48,785 bases of DNA, from NCBI RefSeq assembly GCF_030529325.1, contig NZ_JAUMXC010000014.1, forward strand, positions 1 to 48,785, written 5' to 3'. The first letter of the stretch is position 1. The number at the start of each line of letters is the position of its first letter. Below are positions 18,747-27,704 of the stretch, piece after piece. The notes under the pieces were generated by a model. It was given only the letters and a program-made list of their open reading frames with translations, was not told the DNA's origin and did no database searches. The position numbers and the translations under genes are program-made. Source of the DNA: Porphyromonas sp. (lineage in GTDB: Bacteria; Bacteroidota; Bacteroidia; Bacteroidales; Porphyromonadaceae).

Positions 18747-20252
18747 ATGATGAAAGCGATCACAAGAGTATTTCTCTTCTTTCTGACACTTATTTCCTGT
18801 CTGTCTTGTAAACAACCTGTGAAGTTGAATGAAGTAGACCTTGGCAATCAAGAGGTATCTGTGAGTATATCCACCCATTTTAGTTCGCTTTCCCTGGGAC
18901 TTCGTTCGGAAGCCAGCAGTAGAGCTCAGTACATCGCCAATGACTTGAGACGTATTAGCTTTAATGGTATAAGAGTTGTCTTCTACTCTACAGATAGGGA
19001 TGGCACCCCTAAAACTGTACTAAAAGTATTCGACAAAGATATTGAGTATGATAAAGAAGGATTAAGAGGTGCCGATGTCAACGAGAGTATTGTCGATGGA
19101 GGTTCACTTTCTCTAACCATTAAAGATATCAGAGTACCTGAGGACAACTATAGCGTCTTGATCATTTGCAACCCAACAGAGGAGTTTAAGAGCCGAACCC
19201 GAGAAGGACAAGCCTTTGAAGCACTCAAAGAAGACTTCGTACAGAGTCCTTTCGATGAGAACGGGCGGCTGTTGATGAAGTTTTTTACAAACTCAGAAAA
19301 GTTGATCAAGATCTCGAGGGACGATTTGGCAGGTTTACAGTCTCATAAAGTCCTTAGATTACGATCTGAGATGAAGCCTAACTTTGCTTATGCTTCTGTT
19401 TTCTGTAATGCCCCTGAGCTCCCGCATGGACACACTATTTCCAATGAACGTCTTGTCTTTTTTAGGGATGTCTCCAATAAGAAGTTCAGGCTTTTCCCGG
19501 AATATAAAAGCGTCTCTCTATCCAATGGAAAATCGGCACAGTATCCTATTGATGCTAACTTTTTAGGGATGTCCGGGAGAGAAGAACAACAACTCAGAGA
19601 TAATTTTGCCTATGCTGAAGACTATGTTGATAAAGGGATCTTTTTTAAGTCTGTGACAAATGTCGTTGAGGAAAAGTTTCAAGGTTTTATTATTCCCGAG
19701 AATACGATGGATGGCTCAGATTTTCACGCCAAATGTGTGACGCGTCTGATTCTTGGAGTAACCTATTCTCCGGATCCAAATATTCCTATCGGTCAAGATT
19801 GGTTGACCGTTGATGGAAAAAACTATTCACGAACCACTTTTGAGCGGTTGGCAACGACAATAAAGGGTAAAAGTGCAAGCTCACAGACTTTCGAAGAAAA
19901 GAATATTATCAAGGCTTATGATATTTTGAAACCTTACTTCGAAAAAAAGGCAAAGTCCATAGAAGAAGGCTATTCTGATAAAAGTATACAATACTATAAG
20001 AAGGGTGTTTCTTACTATGCCATTCCTATTCGTCACTTTAAGGACAGTGAGGTCTCTGGAAAGAAGCAGACCGGAAGGTATGGAGTGGTACGTAACACTT
20101 TATACATGATCAATATCACTAAAATTAGTGGTCCGGGGCATGGGGATCCTCTATCATTTCCCCTCAATATGGAGTATGATGGTGAAGAAGGGACAGAGAG
20201 TAAAGTAACTTTCTCAGCTCCAAATATCATTGAGTATTCGGTGGAGCTTTAG
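18747..20252 (+). CDS. FimA/Mfa1-family fimbrillin-like lipoprotein
   Basis: A predicted exported lipoprotein of about 501 aa. The signal sequence MMKAITRVFLFFLTL ends in lipobox-like LISC or CLSC (Cys18 or Cys21). The C-terminal third carries the hallmark block of Porphyromonas/Prevotella fimbrillins: SYYAIPIRHF, then GRYGVVRNTLYMINITKISG, then a final beta strand (IIEYSVEL). Such subunits are exported as lipoproteins, cut by an Arg-specific protease and assembled by strand exchange into fimbriae. Candidate Arg sites lie near residues 51 and 58 (LRSEASSR). No usher, anchor or tip gene is nearby, so this is an orphan subunit. Start 18747 or 18750 is preferred over an upstream TTG at 18720 because the signal peptide then begins properly. 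Family membership is likely; a fimbria itself is inferred. Confidence 0.75.
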   Translation: MMKAITRVFLFFLTLISCLSCKQPVKLNEVDLGNQEVSVSISTHFSSLSLGLRSEASSRAQYIANDLRRISFNGIRVVFYSTDRDGTPKTVLKVFDKDIEYDKEGLRGADVNESIVDGGSLSLTIKDIRVPEDNYSVLIICNPTEEFKSRTREGQAFEALKEDFVQSPFDENGRLLMKFFTNSEKLIKISRDDLAGLQSHKVLRLRSEMKPNFAYASVFCNAPELPHGHTISNERLVFFRDVSNKKFRLFPEYKSVSLSNGKSAQYPIDANFLGMSGREEQQLRDNFAYAEDYVDKGIFFKSVTNVVEEKFQGFIIPENTMDGSDFHAKCVTRLILGVTYSPDPNIPIGQDWLTVDGKNYSRTTFERLATTIKGKSASSQTFEEKNIIKAYDILKPYFEKKAKSIEEGYSDKSIQYYKKGVSYYAIPIRHFKDSEVSGKKQTGRYGVVRNTLYMINITKISGPGHGDPLSFPLNMEYDGEEGTESKVTFSAPNIIEYSVEL

Positions 20253-20377
20253 ACTCGGCTTCTCTACGATTAAGGGAACTGAGGTATGTAAAAAATGACT
20301 ATTTTTGTGTACCGCAGAGCGTCGTTATCATAGCTCTTCTTGAGACAAGTTTTAAATTTTTTTATCCTCAATCATAG

Positions 20378-21031
20378 ATGAACAATTTTTTCTCCTCCAT
20401 ACCTAAAGTAACCAAGAACTTAATCATTATCAATGTTATCGCTTATTTGGCGAGTTTGGCTCTGCCACGAGTAGGTATCGATGTCCTTAACTTATTGGGA
20501 ATGCATTATTACGGTGCCGATGCATTCAGCATATATCAGATGCTGACCTACATGTTTCTTCATAGTACTTCCGGATTTGGGCATTTGTTTTTCAATATGT
20601 TTGCACTTTATATGTTTGGAGGACTATTGGAGAGAGTTTGGGGGGCTAAACGTTTTCTGATCTATTATATCATTACCGGGGTGGGGGCAGGTATTATTCA
20701 GCAGATAGTTTGGGCATTGACAACAGCCCCCTCTCTACCTGTATTTTATCATGATCTCTTGTTGACCATTGGAGCCAGTGGGGCTATATTTGGTATTCTT
20801 CTGGCGTTTGGCATGATGTTTCCCAACATGCCTCTATTCATTATGTTTATCCCTATACCCGTCAAGGCTAAATACGTTGTCATAGGCTATGGAATACTGG
20901 AACTACTGGCAGGTATTGCGGGTCGCGCGGGAGATAATGTTGCTCATTTTGCACATCTTGGAGGGATGTTGTTTGGTCTTGTTCTCATTCTTTTGTGGAG
21001 AAAGAAACACGGAAGAGATCAACTTTATTGA
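20378..21031 (+). CDS. Rhomboid-family intramembrane serine protease
   Basis: A six- or seven-helix membrane protein of 217 aa. It has the full rhomboid set: HLFFN (His69, Asn73) in helix 2, GASGAIFG with the catalytic Ser134 in helix 4, and AHLGG with the catalytic His193 in helix 6. Rhomboids cut substrates within the membrane; the substrate here is unknown. A second rhomboid starts 14 bases after its stop, then the EEP-family gene and cdsA follow, so a four-gene transcript is likely. The predicted enzyme appears intact and active. Confidence 0.93.
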   Translation: MNNFFSSIPKVTKNLIIINVIAYLASLALPRVGIDVLNLLGMHYYGADAFSIYQMLTYMFLHSTSGFGHLFFNMFALYMFGGLLERVWGAKRFLIYYIITGVGAGIIQQIVWALTTAPSLPVFYHDLLLTIGASGAIFGILLAFGMMFPNMPLFIMFIPIPVKAKYVVIGYGILELLAGIAGRAGDNVAHFAHLGGMLFGLVLILLWRKKHGRDQLY

Positions 21032-21045
21032 TTCGAAGATAGTTT

Positions 21046-21720
21046 ATGCAAGTTGTGTACAAGGCACTGCTTCCATTGAGCCTTTTTATAGCTTTTTTGT
21101 GTCTTCAGTCAGGTGTAGCTGATGTTACTGTGCTATGTTTATATGGGGATTGGGAAGCTTTGATCTCGCATCCATGGTCTATACTTACCTATGCTTTCAT
21201 ACATCTATCTGCTTTTCATCTTGTTCCTATACTTGGTGTCTTTTTTATTTTAATCTCTCTCACAAAAAAAAGGCTTTCAGTAAGCACGTATTATTTTTTG
21301 TTTTTTCTTGGTGTTATTTCGGGGGCACTGATGTTTATTTTGATTGAGTCTCTCTCCCCTGCCTCCATGCTTACATCTCTTACCGGTGCTTCAAGCGGTT
21401 TGACTGCATTGGTGGCCTATTGCTTGCTTAAGATGCCTCAGAGATATAATTTATTCTTGCGAATTTTATCTTTAGTTTTCATTATTATAGCAGATAGGCT
21501 TACTCTTTCTTTGTATAATGACTTAGGGTTTTATAGTCATCTCTCTGGTTATCTATTTGGGGCAGGTGTGGCATTATTCACAACTTATAGAACAAATAAA
21601 AATCGTAAATTAGTGGATCATAAGACTATTCTTATATCCAAAGCTAATAATTCCGGATATGCCTCTCTCTCTGACTCGGAAAAACAAATAATTCGGAAAC
21701 CGGCAGAAGATAAACGCTAA
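21046..21720 (+). CDS. Second rhomboid-family protein, partly divergent active site
   Basis: A 224-aa membrane protein with the rhomboid topology. The serine region reads GASSG (Ser116, with Ser117 replacing the usual glycine), and His165 lies in a HLSG motif near the last helix. The helix-2 HxxxN motif is not intact: His58 is followed by Leu-Val-Pro-Ile, with no Asn. The Ser and His are kept, so activity is possible but not certain; an inactive pseudo-protease role is an alternative. The C-terminal 30 residues are polar and probably cytoplasmic. It lies between the intact rhomboid and the EEP-family gene with 14 and 2 bases between genes. Confidence 0.83.
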   Translation: MQVVYKALLPLSLFIAFLCLQSGVADVTVLCLYGDWEALISHPWSILTYAFIHLSAFHLVPILGVFFILISLTKKRLSVSTYYFLFFLGVISGALMFILIESLSPASMLTSLTGASSGLTALVAYCLLKMPQRYNLFLRILSLVFIIIADRLTLSLYNDLGFYSHLSGYLFGAGVALFTTYRTNKNRKLVDHKTILISKANNSGYASLSDSEKQIIRKPAEDKR

Positions 21721-21722
21721 AG

Positions 21723-22841
21723 ATGATGCGTAAGTACAATATATTTGCAAAGACTAAATGGACTATTGAGCTTGTCTTGGAGATCATTCTTGTTGTTCTC
21801 TATGGTGGCTCTCTTTTGTCTCCTTATGTCTCTCCCCAAATAATTTCCATTCCTGCGGTCCTTAATCTCGCTTTCCCTGTCATATTAATTGTATTCCTTT
21901 TGATGACATTTATGCATCTGTTTAGGAAACGCTGGAAGTATCTTTTAATTCATGCGGTATTTCTTGTCATATCCGCAGGTTATATCAAAACCTATTATCC
22001 CATTACTTTTAATGAGTCCACATTACCCCATGATCTTAGGGTAATGACATATAATGTCGGAGGTTTTGCAGGGCGTAAGGATGCCCCAAGTATTCGATCA
22101 ATTATTTTGGAGAAAGATGCGGATATTGTATGCCTGCAGGAGGCCATACTCTCACGAGATGAAGATGCAAATTCTTTGGAGTTTAGGAAACAGTATGGTA
22201 AGAGGTATCTATACCGGGATGCGCATTTTGATTACAAGACGCATACACAAGGATTGGTCTTGCTGTCCAAATATCCGATACTTAATAGGTTCGCCATTGA
22301 ATATCCATATAAAACTGATGGTAATGCATCTGTAGCGTATCTTCTTAAGCTGCCTCATGACAAAACTCTGCTATTGATCAATAATCATATGGAGTCTTAT
22401 CGCTTGACAAAAAAGGAGAAGGACTCCTATACAGATGTTACACGTCCTAATTTTTTCAAGCGCATACCAAGCCTTATAAGAGAGCTGTATAGTAGGCTTG
22501 GAAAGCCATTGTCTAAGCGCGCTCTTGCAGCCAAAGAGGTTCGTAAAGAGATCAATCGTCTTATGTCAGAACATCGCCCTGACTATATCATTGTTACGGG
22601 GGATCTCAATGATACTCCTATGTCTTATACTTACAGTAAACTTAGAGGCAGACTCCGAGATGCGTACAAAGATAAAGGGTGTGGCATTGGTGTCTCTTAC
22701 AATGAACCTATATTCTATTTTAGGATAGATCATCTTTTTTATAATGAAAAGATGACTGTTTTGAGGGTTGATTTGCCTCGGTATGGCAAGAGCAGTGATC
22801 ATAATCCACTCATTGCCGATTTTTCGTTGACAAAACCATAA
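21723..22841 (+). CDS. Membrane-anchored endonuclease/exonuclease/phosphatase (EEP) family protein
   Basis: A 372-aa protein. Two or three N-terminal hydrophobic segments (residues about 15-85) come before an EEP domain of the DNase I / sphingomyelinase fold. Key motifs appear in order: TYNVGGF, CLQEA with the metal-binding Glu, VTGDLND, RIDHLF and SSDHNPL with the final Asp-His pair. The domain probably faces the periplasm. The family acts on nucleic acid or phospholipid phosphodiesters or on inositol phosphates; which applies cannot be told from sequence alone. It is tightly packed behind the rhomboid pair and ahead of cdsA, which makes a membrane-lipid role plausible but unproven. Confidence 0.85.
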   Translation: MMRKYNIFAKTKWTIELVLEIILVVLYGGSLLSPYVSPQIISIPAVLNLAFPVILIVFLLMTFMHLFRKRWKYLLIHAVFLVISAGYIKTYYPITFNESTLPHDLRVMTYNVGGFAGRKDAPSIRSIILEKDADIVCLQEAILSRDEDANSLEFRKQYGKRYLYRDAHFDYKTHTQGLVLLSKYPILNRFAIEYPYKTDGNASVAYLLKLPHDKTLLLINNHMESYRLTKKEKDSYTDVTRPNFFKRIPSLIRELYSRLGKPLSKRALAAKEVRKEINRLMSEHRPDYIIVTGDLNDTPMSYTYSKLRGRLRDAYKDKGCGIGVSYNEPIFYFRIDHLFYNEKMTVLRVDLPRYGKSSDHNPLIADFSLTKP

Positions 22842-22874
22842 TTACTTAATAGAATTCTTATATCAAAACTTGTT

Positions 22875-23753
22875 ATGAAGGTCTCCAATCTTTTAGCTCG
22901 GACTATTACCGGAGTCATTTACATTGCCATTATTCTGTCCGGGATATTGTCTGACTCCGTCATGATAGTAGGCATGGTTTTTGCAATCTTTGCAGGACAG
23001 GCCAATTTTGAACTACAAAGTATTATCGGAATTAATCGCAAAAGGCTGATGCTAAAAATAGTCCATGCCCTTATGACGATTCTTCTCTTTTATGTCATTT
23101 TTACCAGTTCGATGCAGGATGTCTCATATAGGGACTTTTTGATCCTATTGCTTCCGTACCTGGCGTACTATCTGTTTTATCTCACAGCTGAACTCTATCG
23201 CAATCGCCAAAATCCGATATATGAAGTCGGCCTCGCATTTTTCAGCCATCTATACATTGCTATTCCTCTTGGGATGTTGATGTTGCTGTGTGTAGACAAA
23301 GGGACTACCAGCGGCCTTGATTTGGGTAGTATGAGTTTCCATCGAACCTTTTGGCTCCTGCCCATTTTTGTTTTTGTCTGGCTCAATGATACCGGTGCAT
23401 ATCTCGTCGGGTCAAAGTTTGGTAAACATAAGTTATTTGAACGTATCTCTCCCAAAAAGACATTTGAGGGATTTGCTGGTGGGATACTTTTCACTCTCCT
23501 TGGAGCTGTTGCTTTTTATTATATATTTCCGGAAGTAACATCGGTATTTTACTGGTTGATACTTGCTTTGCTTGTAGGAGTTTTTTCAACTTGGGGAGAT
23601 CTCTTCGAATCTTTTATCAAGAGAACTTATGGTGTAAAAGATTCCGGCAATATATTACCTGGTCATGGAGGGATTCTGGATCGTATCGACAGTATTCTTT
23701 TTGCAGCCATTCCGGCTTTTATGTTTATTGAAATCATAGTATATCTGAAGTAA
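22875..23753 (+). CDS. cdsA: Phosphatidate cytidylyltransferase
   Basis: CdsA makes CDP-diacylglycerol from phosphatidate and CTP, the precursor of all phospholipids in the cell. The 292-aa protein is almost entirely membrane segments. The family signature is clear near the C-terminus: GDLFESFIKRTYGVKDSGN, then LPGHGGILDRIDS, with the conserved Lys and Asp residues. It lies 33 bases after the EEP-family gene and is followed by a strong terminator, closing the four-gene unit that begins with the first rhomboid. Confidence 0.96.
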   Translation: MKVSNLLARTITGVIYIAIILSGILSDSVMIVGMVFAIFAGQANFELQSIIGINRKRLMLKIVHALMTILLFYVIFTSSMQDVSYRDFLILLLPYLAYYLFYLTAELYRNRQNPIYEVGLAFFSHLYIAIPLGMLMLLCVDKGTTSGLDLGSMSFHRTFWLLPIFVFVWLNDTGAYLVGSKFGKHKLFERISPKKTFEGFAGGILFTLLGAVAFYYIFPEVTSVFYWLILALLVGVFSTWGDLFESFIKRTYGVKDSGNILPGHGGILDRIDSILFAAIPAFMFIEIIVYLK

Positions 23754-23782
23754 ATCAGGCTTTCAGAGATTCATCACATACA

Positions 23783-23823
23783 GCCCTCAAAGTAAGCTAA
23801 ATGCCTACTTTGAGGGCCTTTTT
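23783..23823 (+). terminator. cdsA terminator
   Basis: GCCCTCAAAGTA (23783-23794) and TACTTTGAGGGC (23806-23817) are perfect 12-base inverted repeats with an 11-base loop, followed by CTTTTTG. Confidence 0.9.
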
Positions 23824-23873
23824 GTCTGTTGACATGTATCCCCTTTATCCGGACATTCCGGAAGAGGCCTGAG

Positions 23874-23930
23874 AAAGTTGTCTAAGTTATCACATCAAGG
23901 TAGGCACATCGATTCATCAAGGTAGGCACA
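23874..23930 (+). repeat. Dispersed intergenic repeat, copy B
   Basis: AAAGTTGTCTAAGTT (23874-23888) is a diverged form of the repeat at 7693 and 38825. It is followed by two identical 16-base words, CATCAAGGTAGGCACA, at 23893-23908 and 23915-23930. The same CATCAAGGTAGGCA word occurs at 38777. The segment lies after the cdsA terminator and before the panC promoter. Confidence 0.65.
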
Positions 23931-24004
23931 ATGATTTTGATAGATGTATATATTGTTGTGGTGTTACAAAATCCGAAAAAGGCCGAGTTGTAGCATATGT
24001 TTTG

Positions 24005-24012
24005 TAACTTTG
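24005..24012 (+). promoter_or_regulatory. Candidate panC promoter, -7 box
   Basis: TAACTTTG fits TAnnTTTG. It is only 18 bases upstream of the ATG at 24031, which would leave a very short leader or favour the in-frame ATG at 24046. Confidence 0.45.
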
Positions 24013-24030
24013 GGGTCTGTAGAATAACAA

Positions 24031-24909
24031 ATGAAAGATAACGCTATGATCATAATAAGAGAAAAAGCCGCTCTTATAGAGGCTGTCAAAAAAGCTAAGT
24101 CTGAAGGTTTAAGCATCGGCTTTGTCCCTACAATGGGAGGATTGCATGCCGGGCATCTCAGCCTTATCGATAGGTGTAAAGCTGAGACTGACTTTTGTAT
24201 TGCGAGTGTCTTCCTTAACCCAACGCAATTTAATGACAAAAATGACCTGATAACTTATCCACACGATCCTGTGCAAGATGAATCTCTACTTCAACTTGCA
24301 GGTGTAGATGTGATGTTTGCTCCTTCGGTTGAGGAAATGTATGATGCCGGAGAGACTGCTCCTAAGTTCAATATTGGTAGGGTGGCAGAGGTCATGGAGG
24401 GGGCACACCGTCCCGGGCATTTTGAGGGTGTTGTATGGGTGGTGAGCAAACTTTTCAGATTGCTTACTCCTGATAAGGCTTTCTTTGGAGAGAAGGATTT
24501 CCAGCAGATTGCCGTCATTCGCCGTATGACAGAGGTCTCTGAGGATATGAATCAGATAGAGATTGTTCCCTGTCCTGTTATAAGGGAGTCTGATGGACTT
24601 GCGATGAGTTCAAGAAATAACAGGCTTTCACTTGAACAAAGAAGTGCGGCTCCTGAAATTTTTGAAGCGCTACAAGCCGGAGTCGATGCGTACAAGTCAG
24701 GTGCGGGTATTTCTGAGGTTCATAAGCTTGTTGTTGATTTGATAGATCAACATCCTCTTCTCAAGGTAGAATACTTCAGTATCGTTGATGGACACACTCT
24801 TGAAGATGTGAAAAATTGGGATGATGCTGATGATGTGGTAGGGTGCATTACAGTATTTTGTGGAGATGTTCGCTTGATTGATCATATTCGCTTTATCTCT
24901 AAAGAATAA
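24031..24909 (+). CDS. panC: Pantothenate synthetase
   Basis: PanC joins pantoate and beta-alanine with ATP to give pantothenate, the vitamin precursor of coenzyme A. The 292-aa protein shows the nucleotidyltransferase motif PTMGGLHAGH with His39 and His42, the middle block FFGEKDFQQ, and the KMSKS-like loop MSSRNNRLS. An ATG at 24046 (MIIIREK) is an equally good start given the close promoter. panB and panD are not in the window. The GHL10 gene follows after five bases, probably on the same transcript although its function differs. Confidence 0.96.
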   Translation: MKDNAMIIIREKAALIEAVKKAKSEGLSIGFVPTMGGLHAGHLSLIDRCKAETDFCIASVFLNPTQFNDKNDLITYPHDPVQDESLLQLAGVDVMFAPSVEEMYDAGETAPKFNIGRVAEVMEGAHRPGHFEGVVWVVSKLFRLLTPDKAFFGEKDFQQIAVIRRMTEVSEDMNQIEIVPCPVIRESDGLAMSSRNNRLSLEQRSAAPEIFEALQAGVDAYKSGAGISEVHKLVVDLIDQHPLLKVEYFSIVDGHTLEDVKNWDDADDVVGCITVFCGDVRLIDHIRFISKE

Positions 24910-24914
24910 CGGTT

Positions 24915-26426
24915 ATGAGGAAATTCATAATCCTCGGGCTTCTGGCAATCTCTGCACTTTTTTACAGATCGATTGCTTGTGCTTCCGCAGGACTCCAAGT
25001 GGACAGTCTCACAGCCAAGAAGTATGAGGTGCGTGCAGTTTGGCTCACTACGATATTTAATCTTGATTGGCCGAAAAAGCCGGCACAGACCCTAAATGAT
25101 GAAAAGCGGCAGCAGAAGGAGTTGTCTGCTTTTCTCGACAGGTTATACAATGCCGGCATCAATACTGTCTACCTGCAAGTCAGAGGTCGGGGAGACTTGA
25201 TATATCCATCTTCAATAGAACCCATCAGTCCGGCAATAAAGGGTAAGTCCTTGAATGCCCTTTCCTACGATCCTCTCCAATATGCCATAGATGAGTGCCA
25301 TAAAAGAGGGATGCGTGTTCATGCATGGCTTGTGACATTACCACTCGGAACCTCTTCGTACATAAAGACTTTGGGACACAATGCTTATGTCAAGATGTAT
25401 CCCGGGCATTGTCTCAGATATAAAGGCGAATGGTACATGGATCCTTCATCAGAGCATACCATACGGCATTTGAAAAAAATAGTCAGAGAACTCGTAAGTC
25501 GGTATGAGATAGATGGTATCCAATTGGATTACATCCGCTATCCGTCCAACAAGGAGGATTTCCCCGATAAGTTAGCCTATGCAAAGTCCGGTACTTCTCT
25601 TAGTAAGGAAGAGTGGCGAAAATCCAATATTAATCGTATCGTTTCAGGTATATATGAGCAGGTCAAAGAGCTGCGTCCGGAGATAGAGGTGAGTGCTTCT
25701 CCTCTTGGTAAGTATAGAGAGGTCAAGGCCCTGGGTGAGGTGGGATGGACCGCTCTCGAAAGTGTACATCAAGACCCTCTCCAATGGGAAAAGGACACCA
25801 AGATAGATGCTTTGGCTCCTATGCTGTACTACAAGGAAAATTTGTTTTATCCTTTTGTTGAAGATTGGATCAATTTATTCAAGACTCCTATCATTGTAGG
25901 ACTTGGTTCTTACAGACTGATGAGGGGCGAGGGTGACTGGAAACTATATGAAATCTTGGCTCAGGTAAGGTATGTACAGCAGCACCAAAAAACATCAGGC
26001 ATAGCATTTTTTAGAGCGGATCAGGTTGCTTCACCTACATTTGGACTCTATGAGCAACTTAAAGACAGTCTTTTTGCTCGTCCCACACTTCCTTTTAAGG
26101 GCGATAGCCTTTTGATCGGAAATAAGCCTTCAGAGATAGAGGTTAGAGAAGAAAAAGAAGGACTTCGGATGTCTTGGCGATATGAGGTGTCGGCAGGAGA
26201 TAAGGTCATGTATGTCGTCTATATCTCTCCTACTGGAGAAGTGAATCCGAATCAAGCCGGACACATGGTAGCACGAAGTCTTACAAATGAAGTTCTCATA
26301 CCTTGGGCACATATTCCACAAGATACTCTCATTACATTTACCGTTTCGGTCTATAATGTGAGGAACGGCCAGGAAGCCGTTTCTACTGAAAAGCATGCTT
26401 ATTATAGGACTTCGACGCAGAAATAA
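24915..26426 (+). CDS. Glycosyl-hydrolase-like GHL10 (DUF187) family protein, exported
   Basis: A 503-aa protein with an N-terminal signal or anchor (MRKFIILGLLAISALFY, residues 1-22). The main domain (about 35-350) is the GHL10 TIM barrel of the DUF187 group. It opens with EVRAVWLTTIFNLDWP, followed by NAGINTVYLQVRGRGD, CHKRGMRVHAWL, IDGIQLDYIRYP and SASPLGKYR. The Asp in the QLDYIRYP block is a likely catalytic acid. A C-terminal fibronectin-like beta domain follows (about 395-495). Such proteins are thought to cleave glycans, possibly peptidoglycan or surface polysaccharide, but substrates are poorly known. It is predicted to be periplasmic or outer-membrane associated. Confidence 0.88.
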   Translation: MRKFIILGLLAISALFYRSIACASAGLQVDSLTAKKYEVRAVWLTTIFNLDWPKKPAQTLNDEKRQQKELSAFLDRLYNAGINTVYLQVRGRGDLIYPSSIEPISPAIKGKSLNALSYDPLQYAIDECHKRGMRVHAWLVTLPLGTSSYIKTLGHNAYVKMYPGHCLRYKGEWYMDPSSEHTIRHLKKIVRELVSRYEIDGIQLDYIRYPSNKEDFPDKLAYAKSGTSLSKEEWRKSNINRIVSGIYEQVKELRPEIEVSASPLGKYREVKALGEVGWTALESVHQDPLQWEKDTKIDALAPMLYYKENLFYPFVEDWINLFKTPIIVGLGSYRLMRGEGDWKLYEILAQVRYVQQHQKTSGIAFFRADQVASPTFGLYEQLKDSLFARPTLPFKGDSLLIGNKPSEIEVREEKEGLRMSWRYEVSAGDKVMYVVYISPTGEVNPNQAGHMVARSLTNEVLIPWAHIPQDTLITFTVSVYNVRNGQEAVSTEKHAYYRTSTQK

Positions 26427-26486
26427 ACTCTCTATCCCCCACCTTGTCAAACGGTTTGAGAGAGAGCATTTCAGTGTAATATTTGG

Positions 26487-26494
26487 TATATTTG
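26487..26494 (+). promoter_or_regulatory. Candidate purM promoter, -7 box
   Basis: TATATTTG fits TAnnTTTG and lies 26 bases upstream of the ATG at 26520. It may start a transcript that runs into prfA and the cobalamin genes, since spacings stay short until 30368. Confidence 0.55.
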
Positions 26495-26519
26495 TATCAG
26501 CAATAAATAATGAAATACT

Positions 26520-27698
26520 ATGGCAACAATAAACCCCAGTGAAATGTATCGCCTCAGAGGTGTCTCCGCTGACAAAGAGGAGGTACATAAGGCAATAAAG
26601 AATGTGGATAAAGGGCTCTTTCCTCAAGCATTCTGCAAGATAATTCCCGATCTCCTTGGCGGTGATTCGGAGTATTGTAACTTGATGCATGCTGATGGAG
26701 CCGGGACCAAGAGTTCATTAGCCTATCTGTATTGGAGAGAAACCGGTGACCTTTCGGTGTGGAAAGGCATAGCGCAAGATGCCATAGTCATGAATATAGA
26801 TGACTTGCTCTGTGTGGGGGCTACGGACAAGATACTCTTGTCATCGACCATCGGGCGTAATAAAAGGCTTGTCCCTGGTGAAGTCATCGGAGCAATCATC
26901 AATGGCACAGAGGAGATCCTTCAATCATTGAGAGACCAAGGCGTGGGGATATATTCTACCGGTGGGGAAACCGCCGATGTGGGTGATCTCGTACGTACAA
27001 TCATTGTTGATAGTACTGTGACTTGTCGTATGCGTCGTGATGAAGTCATAGACAATGCTAATATCAAAGGAGGGGATGTCATCGTAGGGCTTTGTTCATA
27101 TGGCAGGGCAACATACGAAGATGCTTATAATGGCGGTATGGGTAGCAATGGTCTGACCTCTGCTCGTCATGACGTATTTGCACACTATCTCGCAGAGAAG
27201 TATCCGGAGTCCTATGACACCGGACTACCTGACGATGTTATTTACTGTGGCAAGAAAAGTCTTACAGAGCCTGTTCCGGAGACAGATGTTGACTTTGGTA
27301 AATTGGTACTTTCTCCGACCCGCACATACGCCCCTGTCATTGCCAAGATACTCAAGCATCATAGGAAAGGTATCCATGGCATGATTCACTGCACCGGTGG
27401 AGGGCAGACAAAGGTCATGCATTTCGTCAAAGGAAAGAAGGTTGTTAAAGACTCTTGGTTCGAGATACCTCCTTTATTCAAGACGATCATGGAAGAGGGG
27501 AAAACTCCTCCTCAGGAACTATACAAGGTCTTCAACATGGGACATCGTATGGAACTTTATGTGCCTGCAGCATTAGCTCCTGAACTCATAGATATCTCTC
27601 GTAGCTTCAATATTGACGCGAAGATCATAGGCCGTGTGGAGGATGCAGAAAACAAACAGCTCGTACTGGATACTCCTTTGGGATATTTTGAATATTGA
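26520..27698 (+). CDS. purM: Phosphoribosylformylglycinamidine cyclo-ligase (AIR synthase)
   Basis: PurM closes the imidazole ring in purine synthesis, turning FGAM into AIR with ATP. The 392-aa length is longer than the E. coli enzyme (about 345) but fits the form found in Bacteroidetes. The N-terminal PurM-like domain shows LMHADGAGTKS, then DAIVMNIDDLLCVGA with the conserved metal- and ATP-binding acidic residues, then YSTGGETADV. The C-terminal AIRS domain contains IHGMIHCTGGGQTKV. It is followed after six bases by prfA. A selenophosphate synthetase or ThiL identity is not supported by these motifs. Confidence 0.93.
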   Translation: MATINPSEMYRLRGVSADKEEVHKAIKNVDKGLFPQAFCKIIPDLLGGDSEYCNLMHADGAGTKSSLAYLYWRETGDLSVWKGIAQDAIVMNIDDLLCVGATDKILLSSTIGRNKRLVPGEVIGAIINGTEEILQSLRDQGVGIYSTGGETADVGDLVRTIIVDSTVTCRMRRDEVIDNANIKGGDVIVGLCSYGRATYEDAYNGGMGSNGLTSARHDVFAHYLAEKYPESYDTGLPDDVIYCGKKSLTEPVPETDVDFGKLVLSPTRTYAPVIAKILKHHRKGIHGMIHCTGGGQTKVMHFVKGKKVVKDSWFEIPPLFKTIMEEGKTPPQELYKVFNMGHRMELYVPAALAPELIDISRSFNIDAKIIGRVEDAENKQLVLDTPLGYFEY

Positions 27699-27704
27699 TA
27701 CTAA

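Noticed and set aside
20033-20230. Minus-strand frame at the end of the fimbrillin gene
   Set aside because: It is a shadow of the conserved fimbrillin C-terminal block.
23893-23930. CRISPR-like array in the repeats before panC
   Set aside because: There are only two 16-base copies with a six-base gap, far from CRISPR repeat and spacer sizes, and no cas gene is present.
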